Assembly (NCBI GenBank): GCA_946479255.1 | Contig: CAMLFK010000089.1 | Coordinates: 1 to 17,588 of the forward strand | Length of the DNA stretch: 17,588 nt | From: an uncultured Oxalobacteraceae bacterium | GTDB taxonomy: Bacteria > Pseudomonadota > Gammaproteobacteria > Burkholderiales > Burkholderiaceae | Direction of reading: 5' to 3' | Shown here: piece after piece, positions 1-9,748 of the stretch | How the letters are laid out: each line of letters begins with the position of its first letter | Numbering within the stretch: position 1 is the stretch's first letter | Program-made: the position numbers and the translations under genes | The notes under the pieces: generated by a model | The model's database searches: none | Told to the model about the DNA's origin: nothing | The model's input: only the letters and a program-made list of their open reading frames with translations

Positions 1-900
1 GCCATGCGCGCCGGCGTGCGCGAAGTGCTGCAGCTGCCGCTGGTGCACCGCGCCTTTCACGAGGCGATGGACCGGGTCGACACGACCGCCGGCGTGGCCG
101 GCATGCGCGACGGTAAGGTGCTGGCCTTCATCTCGTGCAAGGGCGGCAGCGGCGCTACCTTCCTGTCGACCAACTTCGGCTATGCACTGGCCACCCTGGC
201 CGACAAGAAGGTCTTGCTGATCGACCTGCACGGGCAGTTCGGCGATGCCACCTTGTACGTGTCGGACCAGAAGGCGGCGATGACCTTGTCGGACGTGTGC
301 AGCCAGATCGCCCGGCTCGACGCCGCCTTCCTGGAATCCTGCCTGGTGCATATCACGCCCGGGTTCGGCATCCTGGCGGCGGCGGACGACCCGGCCCATG
401 CGGTCGACCTCAAGGCCGAGCACATGGACGCCATCCTGCGCGTGGCGCGCCAGCATTACGACTACATCGTGCTCGACGTGGGCCGCCAGATCGATGCGAT
501 TTCGCTGCGCGCGCTCGACAGCGCCGACGCGATCTATCCGGTGTTGCAGCTGGGACTGCCGGACATCCGCGACGGCCGCCGCCTGCTCGATATTTTCCGT
601 TCGCTTGGCTATCCGATCGAGAACACCCGGCTGATCGTCAACCGCTACGAAAAGGGCGGCAAGCTGCGCCTGCAGGATTTGCAAAGCGCGCTCGGCACGG
701 AAGTCATGCATACCGTGCCCAACGATTACCTGGCCGTGACCGACTCGGTCAACCAGGGCGTGCCCGTTTTACAGCTGTCGCGTTCGGCGCCGGTCTCGCG
801 CAGCCTGGCCGAACTGGTCGAGCTGGTGACCGCGCGCCGGGTGCCGGAAAACAAGGGTTTGTTCGACCGCCTGTTCGGACGCGGCGACAACGATCAATAG
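1..900 (+). CDS. cpaE: CpaE/TadZ-like pilus assembly ATPase, 5'-truncated by window edge
   Basis: Tad/Flp pilus localisation protein of the ParA/MinD (deviant Walker A) superfamily, expected at the inner membrane or cell pole where it places the Tad machine. The reading frame is open to the window edge. The first visible residues, MRAGVREVLQLP, look like the last part of the receiver-like N-terminal domain of CpaE, so about 100 residues probably lie upstream and the Met at nucleotide 4 is not the true start. Counting from that Met, the P-loop is CKGGSGATF (45-53), followed by LLIDLHGQFGD (71-81) and YIVLDVG. The P-loop has Ala where classical MinD/ParA proteins have the second Lys, a known variation in TadZ. 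It ends 10 bp before cpaF. Family assignment is strong; symbol choice (cpaE versus tadZ) is convention. Confidence 0.9.
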   Translation, partial: AMRAGVREVLQLPLVHRAFHEAMDRVDTTAGVAGMRDGKVLAFISCKGGSGATFLSTNFGYALATLADKKVLLIDLHGQFGDATLYVSDQKAAMTLSDVCSQIARLDAAFLESCLVHITPGFGILAAADDPAHAVDLKAEHMDAILRVARQHYDYIVLDVGRQIDAISLRALDSADAIYPVLQLGLPDIRDGRRLLDIFRSLGYPIENTRLIVNRYEKGGKLRLQDLQSALGTEVMHTVPNDYLAVTDSVNQGVPVLQLSRSAPVSRSLAELVELVTARRVPENKGLFDRLFGRGDNDQ

Positions 901-910
901 GAGCTTGAAG

Positions 911-2257
<1,347 letters not shown>

Positions 2258-2274
2258 CGCTCCAGGAGACCACC

Positions 2275-3252
2275 ATGGATGCAGTGTTCTATGCCTTTGC
2301 AGTTCTGCTGTTTGCAACCGTCATCTTGCTCGTTGAAGGCTGCTATTTATGGTGGACCGGTACCCACGGCACCGAAGCGCGCCGCATCGCGCGCCGCCTG
2401 CGCCTCATGTCGGGCGGGGGGGGCCGCGACAGCGAACGCGTGTCGATCCTCAAGCAGCGCCGTTACAGCAGTAACGACTGGTTCGACGACTTCCTGCACC
2501 GGCGCCGCCTGGCCGCCGCGCTCGACCGCAAATTGCAGCAGGCCGGCACGCGCTGGACGGTGGCACAATTCACCGGGGCCACCTTCGGCACTTTCATGCT
2601 GACGCTGCTGGTGGTGCAAAGCCGCCCGGTTCCGTTCCTGGCGCAGTGCATCATCGCCCTGATGTTTACCGCCATTCCGTTTGTCCTGCTGCTGCGCGCG
2701 CGCACCGCACGTTTGATTAAGATCGAACAGCAGTTGCCGGAGGCGGCCGATTTCCTGGCACGTGCCATGCGTGCCGGCCACTCCTTTTCGAACGTGCTGC
2801 AAATGGTCGGCAACGAGTTGCCCGAGCCATTGAGCGGCGAGTTTCGCGCCGCGCACGAAGAAATCAACTATGGCGTGCCGCTCAACGAAGCCTTGTACAA
2901 CCTGGCCGATCGGATTCCGCTGACCGACTTTCGCTACTTGGTCATCGCCGTGGTGATCCAGCGCGAGTCCGGCGGCAACCTGGCCGAAATCCTCAGCAGC
3001 ATCAGCTACATCATCCGCGAACGCCTCAAGCTGATCGGCAAGGTTCGGGTCTTGTCTGCCGAAGGGCGCATGTCGGCCTGGGTGCTCGGCGTGCTGCCGT
3101 TTTGCGTCATGGCCTTCATGATGGTGGTTAATCCAAGCTATGTCAGCCTGCTCTGGATCGATCCGATCGGCATCCAGATGCTGTGGACGGCCGCCGGCAT
3201 GATGCTGATCGGCGTGCTGTGGATCCGTCGGGTAATTCACATCCGCGTCTAA
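2275..3252 (+). CDS. tadB: TadB-like inner-membrane platform protein (T2SF domain)
   Basis: Inner-membrane platform subunit of the Tad pilus, related to GspF/PilC and thought to work with TadC and the CpaF ATPase. Starts at ATG 2275 after AGGAG (2264-2268); 325 aa. Hydrophobic segments are at the N terminus (about 3-25), two near 100-140, and two at the C terminus (about 268-285 and 298-320). The T2SF domain covers about 153-285 and includes LPEAADFLARAMRAG and the QRESGGNLAEIL signature. A run of eight G (2416-2423) encodes part of a Gly4 stretch in the linker at residues 47-50. The stop codon overlaps the tadC ribosome binding site, so translation is probably coupled. Confidence 0.93.
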   Translation: MDAVFYAFAVLLFATVILLVEGCYLWWTGTHGTEARRIARRLRLMSGGGGRDSERVSILKQRRYSSNDWFDDFLHRRRLAAALDRKLQQAGTRWTVAQFTGATFGTFMLTLLVVQSRPVPFLAQCIIALMFTAIPFVLLLRARTARLIKIEQQLPEAADFLARAMRAGHSFSNVLQMVGNELPEPLSGEFRAAHEEINYGVPLNEALYNLADRIPLTDFRYLVIAVVIQRESGGNLAEILSSISYIIRERLKLIGKVRVLSAEGRMSAWVLGVLPFCVMAFMMVVNPSYVSLLWIDPIGIQMLWTAAGMMLIGVLWIRRVIHIRV

Positions 3253-3262
3253 GGAGACTGTC

Positions 3263-4207
3263 ATGACCGGTTCACACATCCTGTTTCTGCTGATTGTATT
3301 CGCCATTTTCGGCGGCCTGGCCATGATGGCGATGGCATTGCTATCGCCCGGCTACATGCGCGCGCGCCTTGATAGCTTCCGCGCCGGTAACTCGGGCGAC
3401 GCCAGTGCTTTGGCAAGCGATGGCTGGGTCGAAACCGTGGTCAAGGTGGCGCAGCCGTTCAGCAAACTGTCGCTGCCTGAAGAGGGCTGGGAACAGTCGG
3501 CCCTGCGCACGCGCTTCATGAATGCGGGCTGGCGCAGCCGTTCCGCGGCGACCTTGTACTTCGCTTCCAAGACCATCCTGGCGCTGATGCTGCCGACCAT
3601 CGCGGCGGTGCTGCTGACCTATTTCGCACCTGAGTTGGGCGGCAATAATTTCATGCTGTGCCTGCTGGCGGCCGCGGCCGTTGGCTACTACATTCCCAAC
3701 CTGGTGCTCGACCGAATCGCCAAGCGGCGCCAGCGCGAAATCTTTGAGACCATTCCGGATGCGCTCGACCTGCTGACGGTATGCGTCGAGGCTGGCCTGA
3801 GCCTGGAGCGCGCGCTGGTCAAGGTCGCCAGCGAGATCCACGTCAAAAGCATGGTGCTGGCGCAGGAACTGCAGCTGGTGCTGATGGAAATGCGCGCCGG
3901 CTTCACCAAGGAACGGGCGCTGCGCAATTTCGCCCTGCGCAGCGGCGTGGAAGACGTTGACACTTTGGTGGCCATGATGATCCAGTCGGAACGCTTCGGT
4001 ACCAGCATGGGCACCTCGCTGCGGGTGCACTCGGATAACCTGCGCTCCAAGCGGCGCCTGATCGCTGAAGAAGCGGCCGCCAAGATCGCCCTGAAGCTGC
4101 TGTTTCCCCTGATTTTCTTTATCTTCCCCATCCTGCTGATGGTACTGGTCGGCCCCGCCGGCATTCAGCTCGGCCACGCCATGAGCACAATGACCGGCGG
4201 CGCCTAA
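3263..4207 (+). CDS. tadC: TadC-like inner-membrane platform protein (T2SF domain)
   Basis: Second GspF-like platform protein of the Tad apparatus. ATG 3263 follows AAGGAG (3251-3256), which overlaps the tadB stop; 314 aa. There is an N-terminal membrane segment (about 5-25), a hydrophobic pair (about 95-140), the T2SF domain from IPDALDLLTVCVEAGLSLERAL (starting near residue 163) through QSERFGTSMGTSLR to about 270, and a long C-terminal hydrophobic stretch LLFPLIFFIFPILLMVLVG. The order tadB-tadC after cpaF is the standard Tad arrangement. It follows tadB by 10 bp and precedes the TadD-like gene by 18 bp. Confidence 0.93.
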   Translation: MTGSHILFLLIVFAIFGGLAMMAMALLSPGYMRARLDSFRAGNSGDASALASDGWVETVVKVAQPFSKLSLPEEGWEQSALRTRFMNAGWRSRSAATLYFASKTILALMLPTIAAVLLTYFAPELGGNNFMLCLLAAAAVGYYIPNLVLDRIAKRRQREIFETIPDALDLLTVCVEAGLSLERALVKVASEIHVKSMVLAQELQLVLMEMRAGFTKERALRNFALRSGVEDVDTLVAMMIQSERFGTSMGTSLRVHSDNLRSKRRLIAEEAAAKIALKLLFPLIFFIFPILLMVLVGPAGIQLGHAMSTMTGGA

Positions 4208-4225
4208 CATTCATCGGAGACAGCC

Positions 4226-5308
4226 ATGCATTCGACCTTGAAATATGTATCGATCATCGCCGCCGCCGCCAGCCTGCTGGCGTGCTCCGGCACCCGAGAT
4301 CGTTCCGAGCCGAGCCAGGCCGCCAGGCCGCTGTTTGCCAGCGCCGACGAGGCCTACATGGTGGGCCGCGGCCAGCACCTGGCCACGCGCTTCGACGCCG
4401 CCGTGTTGTCGTATAAAGCCGCGCTCAAGGTGGCGCCGGGACACGTCAACGCGCGCAACGGCCTGGCCACCCTGTACGCCGAACGGGGCGACTTCGCCCA
4501 GGCCATTCCGTTGTGGGAGGCGCTGACCGCCGCCATGGGCGAGCAGACCGGTCCGGAGACGGCCTTCCTGTTCAGCAACCTGGGCTACGCCTATTTCCTC
4601 AGCGGTGACTACGACCGGGCCTTGGCCGCACTGGAAAAAGCCTGCGTGCTCGACCCCTTGAACTACCGCGCCTGGCAGCACCTTGGCAGCGCTCTCGACA
4701 AGGTCGGCCAGACCGAACGGGCCCAGCAGATGTACAAGCAGGCCGAAACCCTGAAACGGCACGACTTCAAGGCCGATTACGCGGTGGCGCCGCGCGCCGG
4801 CGTGGCCGCCATCGACAGCGCGGTCGCCGCCGCCGAAGAGGACGGCGAATTTGACCGGACACAGGTGGAGCAGACTGGCAACGGCATGTTCGTGATGCGC
4901 CGGATCGCGGCGCGCACCAAGAGCGTCAAAGTGGTGTCCGCCGCGGCGGCGGTAGCCGTGGCGGCGCCGGTGGCCGATAGGGCAGATGGGTCCACCTTGC
5001 TTGAAATCCGCAATGGCAATGGCGTCACCGGCATGGCGCGTTCGCTGGCCGGCACCATGCAGGGCAGCGAACTGCAGGTGGTGCGGCTCACCAATCAGAA
5101 GGGTTTCGGCGTCAAGCGAACACGCGTCGAGTACCAGCCGGAATTTCGCGATGCCGCCGAACGGCTGGCGGCGCGTTTCGGCGCCGCCAAAGCGGTCGAG
5201 GTGCCCAGTGTCGGCCGCGCCGATGTGCGCTTGATTATCGGCAGCGATCTGCTCAAAGCCAAGCCGGCGGTGAGCGTCGAGGCTGCCGCGCCGGTCAAGC
5301 GCAGTTGA
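4226..5308 (+). CDS. tadD: TadD-like TPR lipoprotein with C-terminal LytR_C-type domain
   Basis: Probable outer-membrane pilotin-like lipoprotein of the Tad system; TadD proteins are TPR lipoproteins needed for pilus assembly. ATG 4226 follows GGAGA (4216-4220); 360 aa. The N terminus is a lipoprotein signal ending in LLAC with Cys20 as the acylated residue. TPR-like helices run over about 35-180 (FDAAVLSYKAALKVAPGHVN; GDYDRALAALEKACVLDPLN). A low-complexity Ala/Val linker (about 230-253) leads to a second domain at about 257-343 with LEIRNGNGVTGMA at its start and RLIIGSDL at its end, a pattern I recognise from LytR/CpsA/Psr C-terminal (LytR_C) domains. A 6-bp inverted repeat spans the stop codon. 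Operon position supports the Tad assignment; the LytR_C call is from pattern memory only. Confidence 0.85.
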   Translation: MHSTLKYVSIIAAAASLLACSGTRDRSEPSQAARPLFASADEAYMVGRGQHLATRFDAAVLSYKAALKVAPGHVNARNGLATLYAERGDFAQAIPLWEALTAAMGEQTGPETAFLFSNLGYAYFLSGDYDRALAALEKACVLDPLNYRAWQHLGSALDKVGQTERAQQMYKQAETLKRHDFKADYAVAPRAGVAAIDSAVAAAEEDGEFDRTQVEQTGNGMFVMRRIAARTKSVKVVSAAAAVAVAAPVADRADGSTLLEIRNGNGVTGMARSLAGTMQGSELQVVRLTNQKGFGVKRTRVEYQPEFRDAAERLAARFGAAKAVEVPSVGRADVRLIIGSDLLKAKPAVSVEAAAPVKRS

Positions 5309-5310
5309 CC
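5293..5310. repeat. 6-bp inverted repeat over the tadD stop codon
   Basis: GGTCAA (5293-5298) and TTGACC (5305-5310) pair perfectly around a 6-nt loop, and the TGA stop (5306-5308) lies in the right arm. There is no T tract after it, so it is a weak candidate for an operon-end hairpin rather than a clear intrinsic terminator. Confidence 0.4.
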
Positions 5311-5408
5311 TAAGCAGGGTGCATACCGATTCCTTTGTGAGTGATCAAAAGTGCACGAAGCGTGGGCGTGACAATGGATTTTCTGATTGATTATCCGGGA
5401 GAGCTGCC

Positions 5409-5723
5409 ATGCGCTTCGTACACATTCTCAAGACCATCCTGTCCAGCCTGTTCATCGCCGCGCTGGTGGCGTGCGCGCCGACCGCCACGCGCGAAGGCAC
5501 CGGCGGATACATCGATGACACCGTCATCACCGCCAAGGTCAAGGCGGCGCTGGTGGCCGATCCCGAACTCAAGGCCACCGAAATCAATGTCGAAACCTTC
5601 AAGGGTACCGTTCAACTGAGCGGCTTCGTCGGCGCGCCGGAACACATCCCCAAGGCGCTTGCTTTGACGCGCAAGATTGCCGGCGTCAAGTCGGTCAAGA
5701 ACGACATGACCCTCAAGCGCTAG
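5409..5723 (+). CDS. Small BON-domain lipoprotein
   Basis: Predicted periplasmic lipoprotein of 104 aa. ATG 5409 has GGGAGAG (5397-5403) just upstream. A signal peptide ends in the lipobox LVAC with Cys22 as the likely lipid attachment site. The rest is a single BON domain (about 33-103): YIDDTVITAKVKAALVADPE, then VQLSGFV and a C-terminal VKSVKNDM segment, as in OsmY-type proteins. BON proteins bind or stabilise membranes and are often envelope-stress induced. It lies 100 bp past tadD on the same strand; I see no convincing promoter in that gap, so co-transcription with tad or independent expression are both possible. Nothing in the sequence ties it functionally to the pilus. Confidence 0.9.
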   Translation: MRFVHILKTILSSLFIAALVACAPTATREGTGGYIDDTVITAKVKAALVADPELKATEINVETFKGTVQLSGFVGAPEHIPKALALTRKIAGVKSVKNDMTLKR

Positions 5724-5741
5724 ATGCTAACCCGCTAGCGC
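5717..5741. terminator. Inverted repeat at convergent gene ends (possible bidirectional terminator)
   Basis: GCGCTAG (5717-5723) and CTAGCGC (5735-5741) form a perfect 7-bp stem with an 11-nt loop. The left arm contains the TAG stop of the BON lipoprotein and the right arm the TAG stop of the malic enzyme read from the other strand. The hairpin could end both converging transcripts, but there is no T tract on either side. Confidence 0.45.
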
Positions 5742-6967
5742 AAGGTCGCCGCCAGCGCTGCCAGCCGTGCGCTGTACTGATCTTCATCGAGGCGGCAGCT
5801 GGCCGCACCGCTGAGAAACGCGGCTGTTGCGATTTTCGGCGGCACGGTGGTCAGCAGTCCGGGGTCCAGCAAATCCGGCACCAGATAGTCCTTGCCGAAC
5901 CTGGCGTCCTGGCGTGCCATCCCGGCCAGTACCGAGACACAGGCACGTTTCATGTCGGCATTGATCGTGCTGGCACCCGAATCGAGCGCGGCGCGGAACA
6001 GATAGGGGAAGCACAAGGCATTGTTGATCTGGTTCGGATAGTCCGACCGTCCAGTGGCGATCAGCGCTTGCGGCGCCACCTCGGCGATCAGTTCGGGCCG
6101 CAGCTCCGGGTCGGGATTGGCGAGCGTGAAAATGATCGGGCGCGCGCGCATGCGCAGCACATCCTGCTGCGACAACAGGCCGGGGCCGGACAAGCCAAGG
6201 AACACGTCGGCGTCGCCCATCACCTGCGACAGCGTGGTGCACTCCGTGTCCTGCGCCCATGCCAGTTTTTCACCTGTCAGGGCACGCCGGGTGGTCAGCA
6301 CGCCTTTGCTGTCGCAGACGAACACCTTGGCGCGCGCGACACCCAGTTCGACCAGCATGTCGAGGCAGGCCATGGCCGCCGCGCCCGCACCCGAACATAC
6401 CACCTTGACGCTGGCGATGTCGCGCCCGGTCAGATGCAGCGCGTTCAGCAGGCCGGCACCCACCACGATCGCGGTGCCGTGCTGGTCGTCGTGAAAGACG
6501 GGGATCGGCAGCCGCTCACGCAAGCGCTGTTCAACATAAAAGCAGTCGGGCGCCTTGATGTCTTCCAGATTGATGCCGCCAAAAGTGGGATGCAAGGCGG
6601 CGATCACCTCGACCAGCCTGGCCGGATCGCGCTCGTCGAGTTCGAGATCGAAGGCGTCGATCCCGGCAAATTTCTTGAACAGTACAACCTTCCCTTCCAT
6701 CACCGGCTTGCCCGCCAGTGGGCCGATATCGCCCAGTCCCAGCACCGCGGTGCCGTTGGTGACCACCGCCACCAGGTTGCCCTTGGCCGTGTACCGATAG
6801 GCCAGTGCCGGGTCTTTGTGGATGGCCATGCATGGCGCGGCGACGCCGGGCGAATAGGCCAGGGCCAGGTCGCCCGAGGTGGCTACCGGCTTGGTCACCT
6901 GGGTCGCGATTTTTCCGGCGGGTTCCATGGCGTGGTAAGCCAAAGCCAGTTCTTCTAGTTTGTTCAA
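5735..6967 (-). CDS. Short-form malic enzyme (malate to pyruvate + CO2)
   Basis: Cytoplasmic oxidative decarboxylase of malate using NAD or NADP. I place the start at TTG 6967 (410 aa, [12 protein letters not shown]), because AAGGA lies about 6 nt upstream; an upstream ATG at 7027 would overlap gdhA by 49 bp and add residues unlike the family. Motifs: YSPGVAAPC (38-46), [17 protein letters not shown] (77-93), [15 protein letters not shown] (96-110), metal-site region INLEDIKAP (132-140), FHDDQHGTA (158-166) and the nucleotide fold GAGAAA (193-198). The protein lacks the phosphotransacetylase-like C-terminal half found in 750-residue MaeB enzymes. It is the last gene of the glt-gdhA unit, 11 bp after gdhA, and would feed glutamate-derived carbon from the TCA cycle to pyruvate. 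Cofactor is not decided here. Confidence 0.92.
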   Translation of the reverse strand: MNKLEELALAYHAMEPAGKIATQVTKPVATSGDLALAYSPGVAAPCMAIHKDPALAYRYTAKGNLVAVVTNGTAVLGLGDIGPLAGKPVMEGKVVLFKKFAGIDAFDLELDERDPARLVEVIAALHPTFGGINLEDIKAPDCFYVEQRLRERLPIPVFHDDQHGTAIVVGAGLLNALHLTGRDIASVKVVCSGAGAAAMACLDMLVELGVARAKVFVCDSKGVLTTRRALTGEKLAWAQDTECTTLSQVMGDADVFLGLSGPGLLSQQDVLRMRARPIIFTLANPDPELRPELIAEVAPQALIATGRSDYPNQINNALCFPYLFRAALDSGASTINADMKRACVSVLAGMARQDARFGKDYLVPDLLDPGLLTTVPPKIATAAFLSGAASCRLDEDQYSARLAALAATLR

Positions 6968-6978
6968 AGTAGTTCCTT

Positions 6979-8265
6979 TTATGGATACAGGCCGCGCACT
7001 TCGCGCGCCTGCAGCACGCGGGTGCACGCCACCACGAATGCCGCCGTGCGCAGCGACACGTTCTTGTCCTGCGCTACCTGCCAGACGGCGGCGAAGGCAT
7101 CGCGCATGATGCGGGTCAGGCGGGCGTTGATGTCATCTTCGCTCCAAAAGAAGCTGGAGAAATCCTGTACCCATTCGAAGTAGCTGACCGTGACGCCGCC
7201 GGCGTTGGCGATCACGTCCGGTACCACCAGCACGCCTTTCTCGCGCAGGATGTCATCGGCTTGCGGCGTGGTCGGTCCGTTGGCGCCTTCGAGAATGATG
7301 CGCGCGCGGATCTGATTGGCGTTGTCCGTGGTGATCTGCTGCTCGAGCGCGGCCGGAATCAGGATGTCGCAATCGACGCTCCAGAAGCGCTCGCGTGAAA
7401 TGCGGTCCTCGGCACCGGGGAACCCTGCCACGCTGCCCGTCTCGGCCACGTACGCCAGCAAGGCGGGCACGTCGAGTCCACCTTCGTGGATCACCGCGCC
7501 GCCGTGGTCCTGCACCGCCACCACCAGCGCGCCGGCCTCGGCGAACAGGCGGGCGGCGATGCCGCCCACATTGCCGAAGCCCTGCACCGCCACCTTGGCG
7601 CCGGCGATCCGCATGCCGCACTTGATGGCGGCCTCGCAGCCGGCAACGTACACGCCGCGGCCAGTGGCGTCGCGGCGTCCCAGGCTGCCGCCCAGCGAAA
7701 TCGGCTTGCCGGTGACGACCCCGGTCGCGGTGCTGCCCTGGTTCATCGAGTAGGTGTCCATCATCCACGCCATGGTTTGTTCATTGGTGTTGACGTCGGG
7801 CGCGGGGATGTCCTTGTTCGGTCCGATGATGATGCCGATCTCGCTGGTGTAACGGCGGGTCATGCGCTGCAGTTCGCCCTGCGACAGGGTCTTCGGATCG
7901 ACCCGGATTCCGCCTTTGGCGCCACCGTAGGGCACATTCACCGCGGCGTTCTTGACCGTCATCCAGGCCGACAGCGCCATTACTTCGGACAGCGTCACAT
8001 CCTGATGAAAACGCACCCCGCCCTTGCCTGGGCCACGCGACATATTGTGCTGCACCCGGTAGCCCTCGAAGTGGGCGATGGTGCCGTCGTCGCGCTCGAT
8101 CGGCACATCGACGACCAGCACGCGCTTGGGCCGTTTGAGGGTCTCGACCCAGCGCGCCAGGCCGCCCAGGTGCGGCGTGACGCGGTCGACCTGCTCGAGA
8201 TAGACGGACCACGGGTTGTTTTCCTTGGGTACGAGGTAGGATGGCATTTCGTGCCGGCTGGTCAT
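6979..8265 (-). CDS. gdhA: Glutamate dehydrogenase (Glu/Leu/Phe/Val dehydrogenase family)
   Basis: Reversible oxidative deamination of glutamate to 2-oxoglutarate and ammonia in the cytoplasm. ATG 8265 (428 aa) is preceded by AAGGAG with a 7-nt spacer. The three active-site lysines stand out with family spacing: K81 in GPGKGG, K105 in TVKNA and catalytic K117 in PYGGAKGG, followed by [13 protein letters not shown] (153-165). The Rossmann loop GFGNVG is at 229-234 and the second strand ends with an acidic residue (VQDHGG, D253), which favours NAD over NADP; this is an inference. It is 36 bp downstream of gltL and 11 bp upstream of the malic enzyme on the same strand, so a catabolic role with imported glutamate is more likely than ammonia assimilation. 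Confidence 0.94.
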   Translation of the reverse strand: MTSRHEMPSYLVPKENNPWSVYLEQVDRVTPHLGGLARWVETLKRPKRVLVVDVPIERDDGTIAHFEGYRVQHNMSRGPGKGGVRFHQDVTLSEVMALSAWMTVKNAAVNVPYGGAKGGIRVDPKTLSQGELQRMTRRYTSEIGIIIGPNKDIPAPDVNTNEQTMAWMMDTYSMNQGSTATGVVTGKPISLGGSLGRRDATGRGVYVAGCEAAIKCGMRIAGAKVAVQGFGNVGGIAARLFAEAGALVVAVQDHGGAVIHEGGLDVPALLAYVAETGSVAGFPGAEDRISRERFWSVDCDILIPAALEQQITTDNANQIRARIILEGANGPTTPQADDILREKGVLVVPDVIANAGGVTVSYFEWVQDFSSFFWSEDDINARLTRIMRDAFAAVWQVAQDKNVSLRTAAFVVACTRVLQAREVRGLYP

Positions 8266-8301
8266 GCGGTGACTCCTTTACTTAATACGGAAAACCGAGG
8301 T

Positions 8302-9027
8302 TTAGTGAATGATCTTGGCGAGGAAATCGCGCGCGCGGTCCGAGCGCTGGGTGCCGAAAAACTCGTCTTTGGTGCAGTCCTCGATAATTTTTCCCTGGTC
8401 CATGAAGACGATGCGGTTGGCGACCCGCTTGGCGAAACCCATTTCGTGGGTGACGACCATCATCGTCATCCCCTCCTGCGCCAGGCCGACCATGACATCG
8501 AGCACTTCATTGATCATCTCGGGGTCGAGCGCCGAGGTGGGCTCGTCGAACAGCATCGCGATCGGGTCCATCGACAAGGCCCTGGCGATGGCGACCCGCT
8601 GCTGCTGGCCGCCCGACAACTGCCCCGGGAACTTGTCCTGCTGCGCGAGCAGGCCGACCCGGTCCAGGTACTTCAAGCCCTTGTGGTTGGCCTCATCAAG
8701 GCTGCGCTTTAGCACCTTGGTCTGCCCGATCGTCAGGTTTTCGCGGATCGTCAAATGCGGAAACAGCTCAAAATTCTGGAACACCATGCCGATGCGCGCG
8801 CGCAGCCTGGACAGATTGGCTGCCGGGTCGCCCACCGATACCCCATCGACCGTGATCGTGCCGCGCTGGAAAGGCTCGAGGCCGTTAACGGTCTTGATCA
8901 GGGTCGATTTTCCGGAGCCCGACGGGCCGCAGATGACCATCACGTCGCCCTTGTTGACCGTGGTCGTGCAGTCGGTCAGCACCTGGAACTGGCCATACCA
9001 TTTGCTGATGTCCTTCAGTTCAATCAT
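8302..9027 (-). CDS. gltL: Glutamate/aspartate ABC transporter ATP-binding protein GltL
   Basis: ATPase of the polar amino-acid ABC importer, on the cytoplasmic side of the GltJK permease. I chose ATG 9027 (241 aa, MIELKDISKWYG), with GGAG (9034-9037) 6 nt upstream, over an in-frame TTG at 9039; the resulting length equals that of E. coli GltL as I recall it. Motifs: Walker A GPSGSGKST (34-42), Q-loop at Q84, signature LSGGQQQR (137-144), Walker B ending LFDEP (159-163), and the switch histidine in VVTHEMGF. Residue-level resemblance to E. coli GltL is very high through DEPTSALDPEMINEVLDVMV. It follows gltK after 27 bp. Confidence 0.97.
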   Translation of the reverse strand: MIELKDISKWYGQFQVLTDCTTTVNKGDVMVICGPSGSGKSTLIKTVNGLEPFQRGTITVDGVSVGDPAANLSRLRARIGMVFQNFELFPHLTIRENLTIGQTKVLKRSLDEANHKGLKYLDRVGLLAQQDKFPGQLSGGQQQRVAIARALSMDPIAMLFDEPTSALDPEMINEVLDVMVGLAQEGMTMMVVTHEMGFAKRVANRIVFMDQGKIIEDCTKDEFFGTQRSDRARDFLAKIIH

Positions 9028-9054
9028 TTTCTTCTCCAAATTCTCAAGTGCAAA

Positions 9055-9747
9055 CTAGCGGATAATCGCCACCCGCTGATGCAGGCGCCGGACCAGGGCC
9101 GAGAGCCCCAGGCAAAAGATGAAATACACCAGCGCCACGAAGGAATACATTTCGACCAGGCGGCCGTCGCGCTGGGCGATCTTGCTGGCGGCCCCGACGA
9201 AATCAGGGATCGACAGCACGTACACCAGCGACACGTCCTGGAACAGGACGATGGTCTGCGTCAGCAGCAAGGGGATCATGTTGCGAAACGCCTGGGGCAG
9301 CACGACATGGCCCATGGTCTGCCAGTAGTTCATGCCCAGCGCCTGCCCGGCCCACACCTGGCCGCGCGGAATTGACTGGATACCGCTGCGCATGATCTCG
9401 CAGTAGTAGGCCGCTTCGAACATGATGAAAGTGATCAGTGCCGATGAGAACGCGCCGACCTGCACCGGCTCCGTGGCGCCGATGATCCAGGCGGCGATAT
9501 ACGGCACCAGGAAATAGAACCAGAAGATCACCAGCACCAGCGGGATCGAGCGCACCAGGTTGACGTAGCCGGAGGCCAGCAGCGAGAGCGCCCTGATGCT
9601 CGACAGGCGCATCATCGCCAGCAAGGTGCCGACGATGATGCCGCCGGTCATCGCCAGCGCGGTCAGCTTGAGGGTGAACACCATCCCGGTCTGGAACAGG
9701 TACACCCACGAGCGGGAAATCACGTCGAAATCGAAATCGATCGGCAT
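9055..9747 (-). CDS. gltK: Glutamate/aspartate ABC transporter permease GltK
   Basis: One of two inner-membrane permease subunits of the Glu/Asp importer. ATG 9747 (230 aa, MPIDFDFDV) has a strong GGGAGGA-type ribosome binding site (complement of 9755-9760) and starts 1 nt after the gltJ stop, so translation is coupled; the longer ATG at 9780 would overlap gltJ. Several membrane helices are visible (FTLKLTALAMTGGIIVGTLL; LVLVIFWFYFLVPYIAAW; C-terminal SFVALVYFIFCLGLSAL). The permease EAA-loop region is LGMNYWQTMGHVVLPQAFRN. Similarity to E. coli GltK extends through LLLTQTIVLFQDVSLVYVLS. Confidence 0.96.
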   Translation of the reverse strand: MPIDFDFDVISRSWVYLFQTGMVFTLKLTALAMTGGIIVGTLLAMMRLSSIRALSLLASGYVNLVRSIPLVLVIFWFYFLVPYIAAWIIGATEPVQVGAFSSALITFIMFEAAYYCEIMRSGIQSIPRGQVWAGQALGMNYWQTMGHVVLPQAFRNMIPLLLTQTIVLFQDVSLVYVLSIPDFVGAASKIAQRDGRLVEMYSFVALVYFIFCLGLSALVRRLHQRVAIIR

Positions 9748-9748
9748 C

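Noticed and set aside
5309..5408. Promoter or CRP-like site (TGTGAGTGATC) before the BON lipoprotein
   Set aside because: Second half-site does not match and no -10 at proper spacing.
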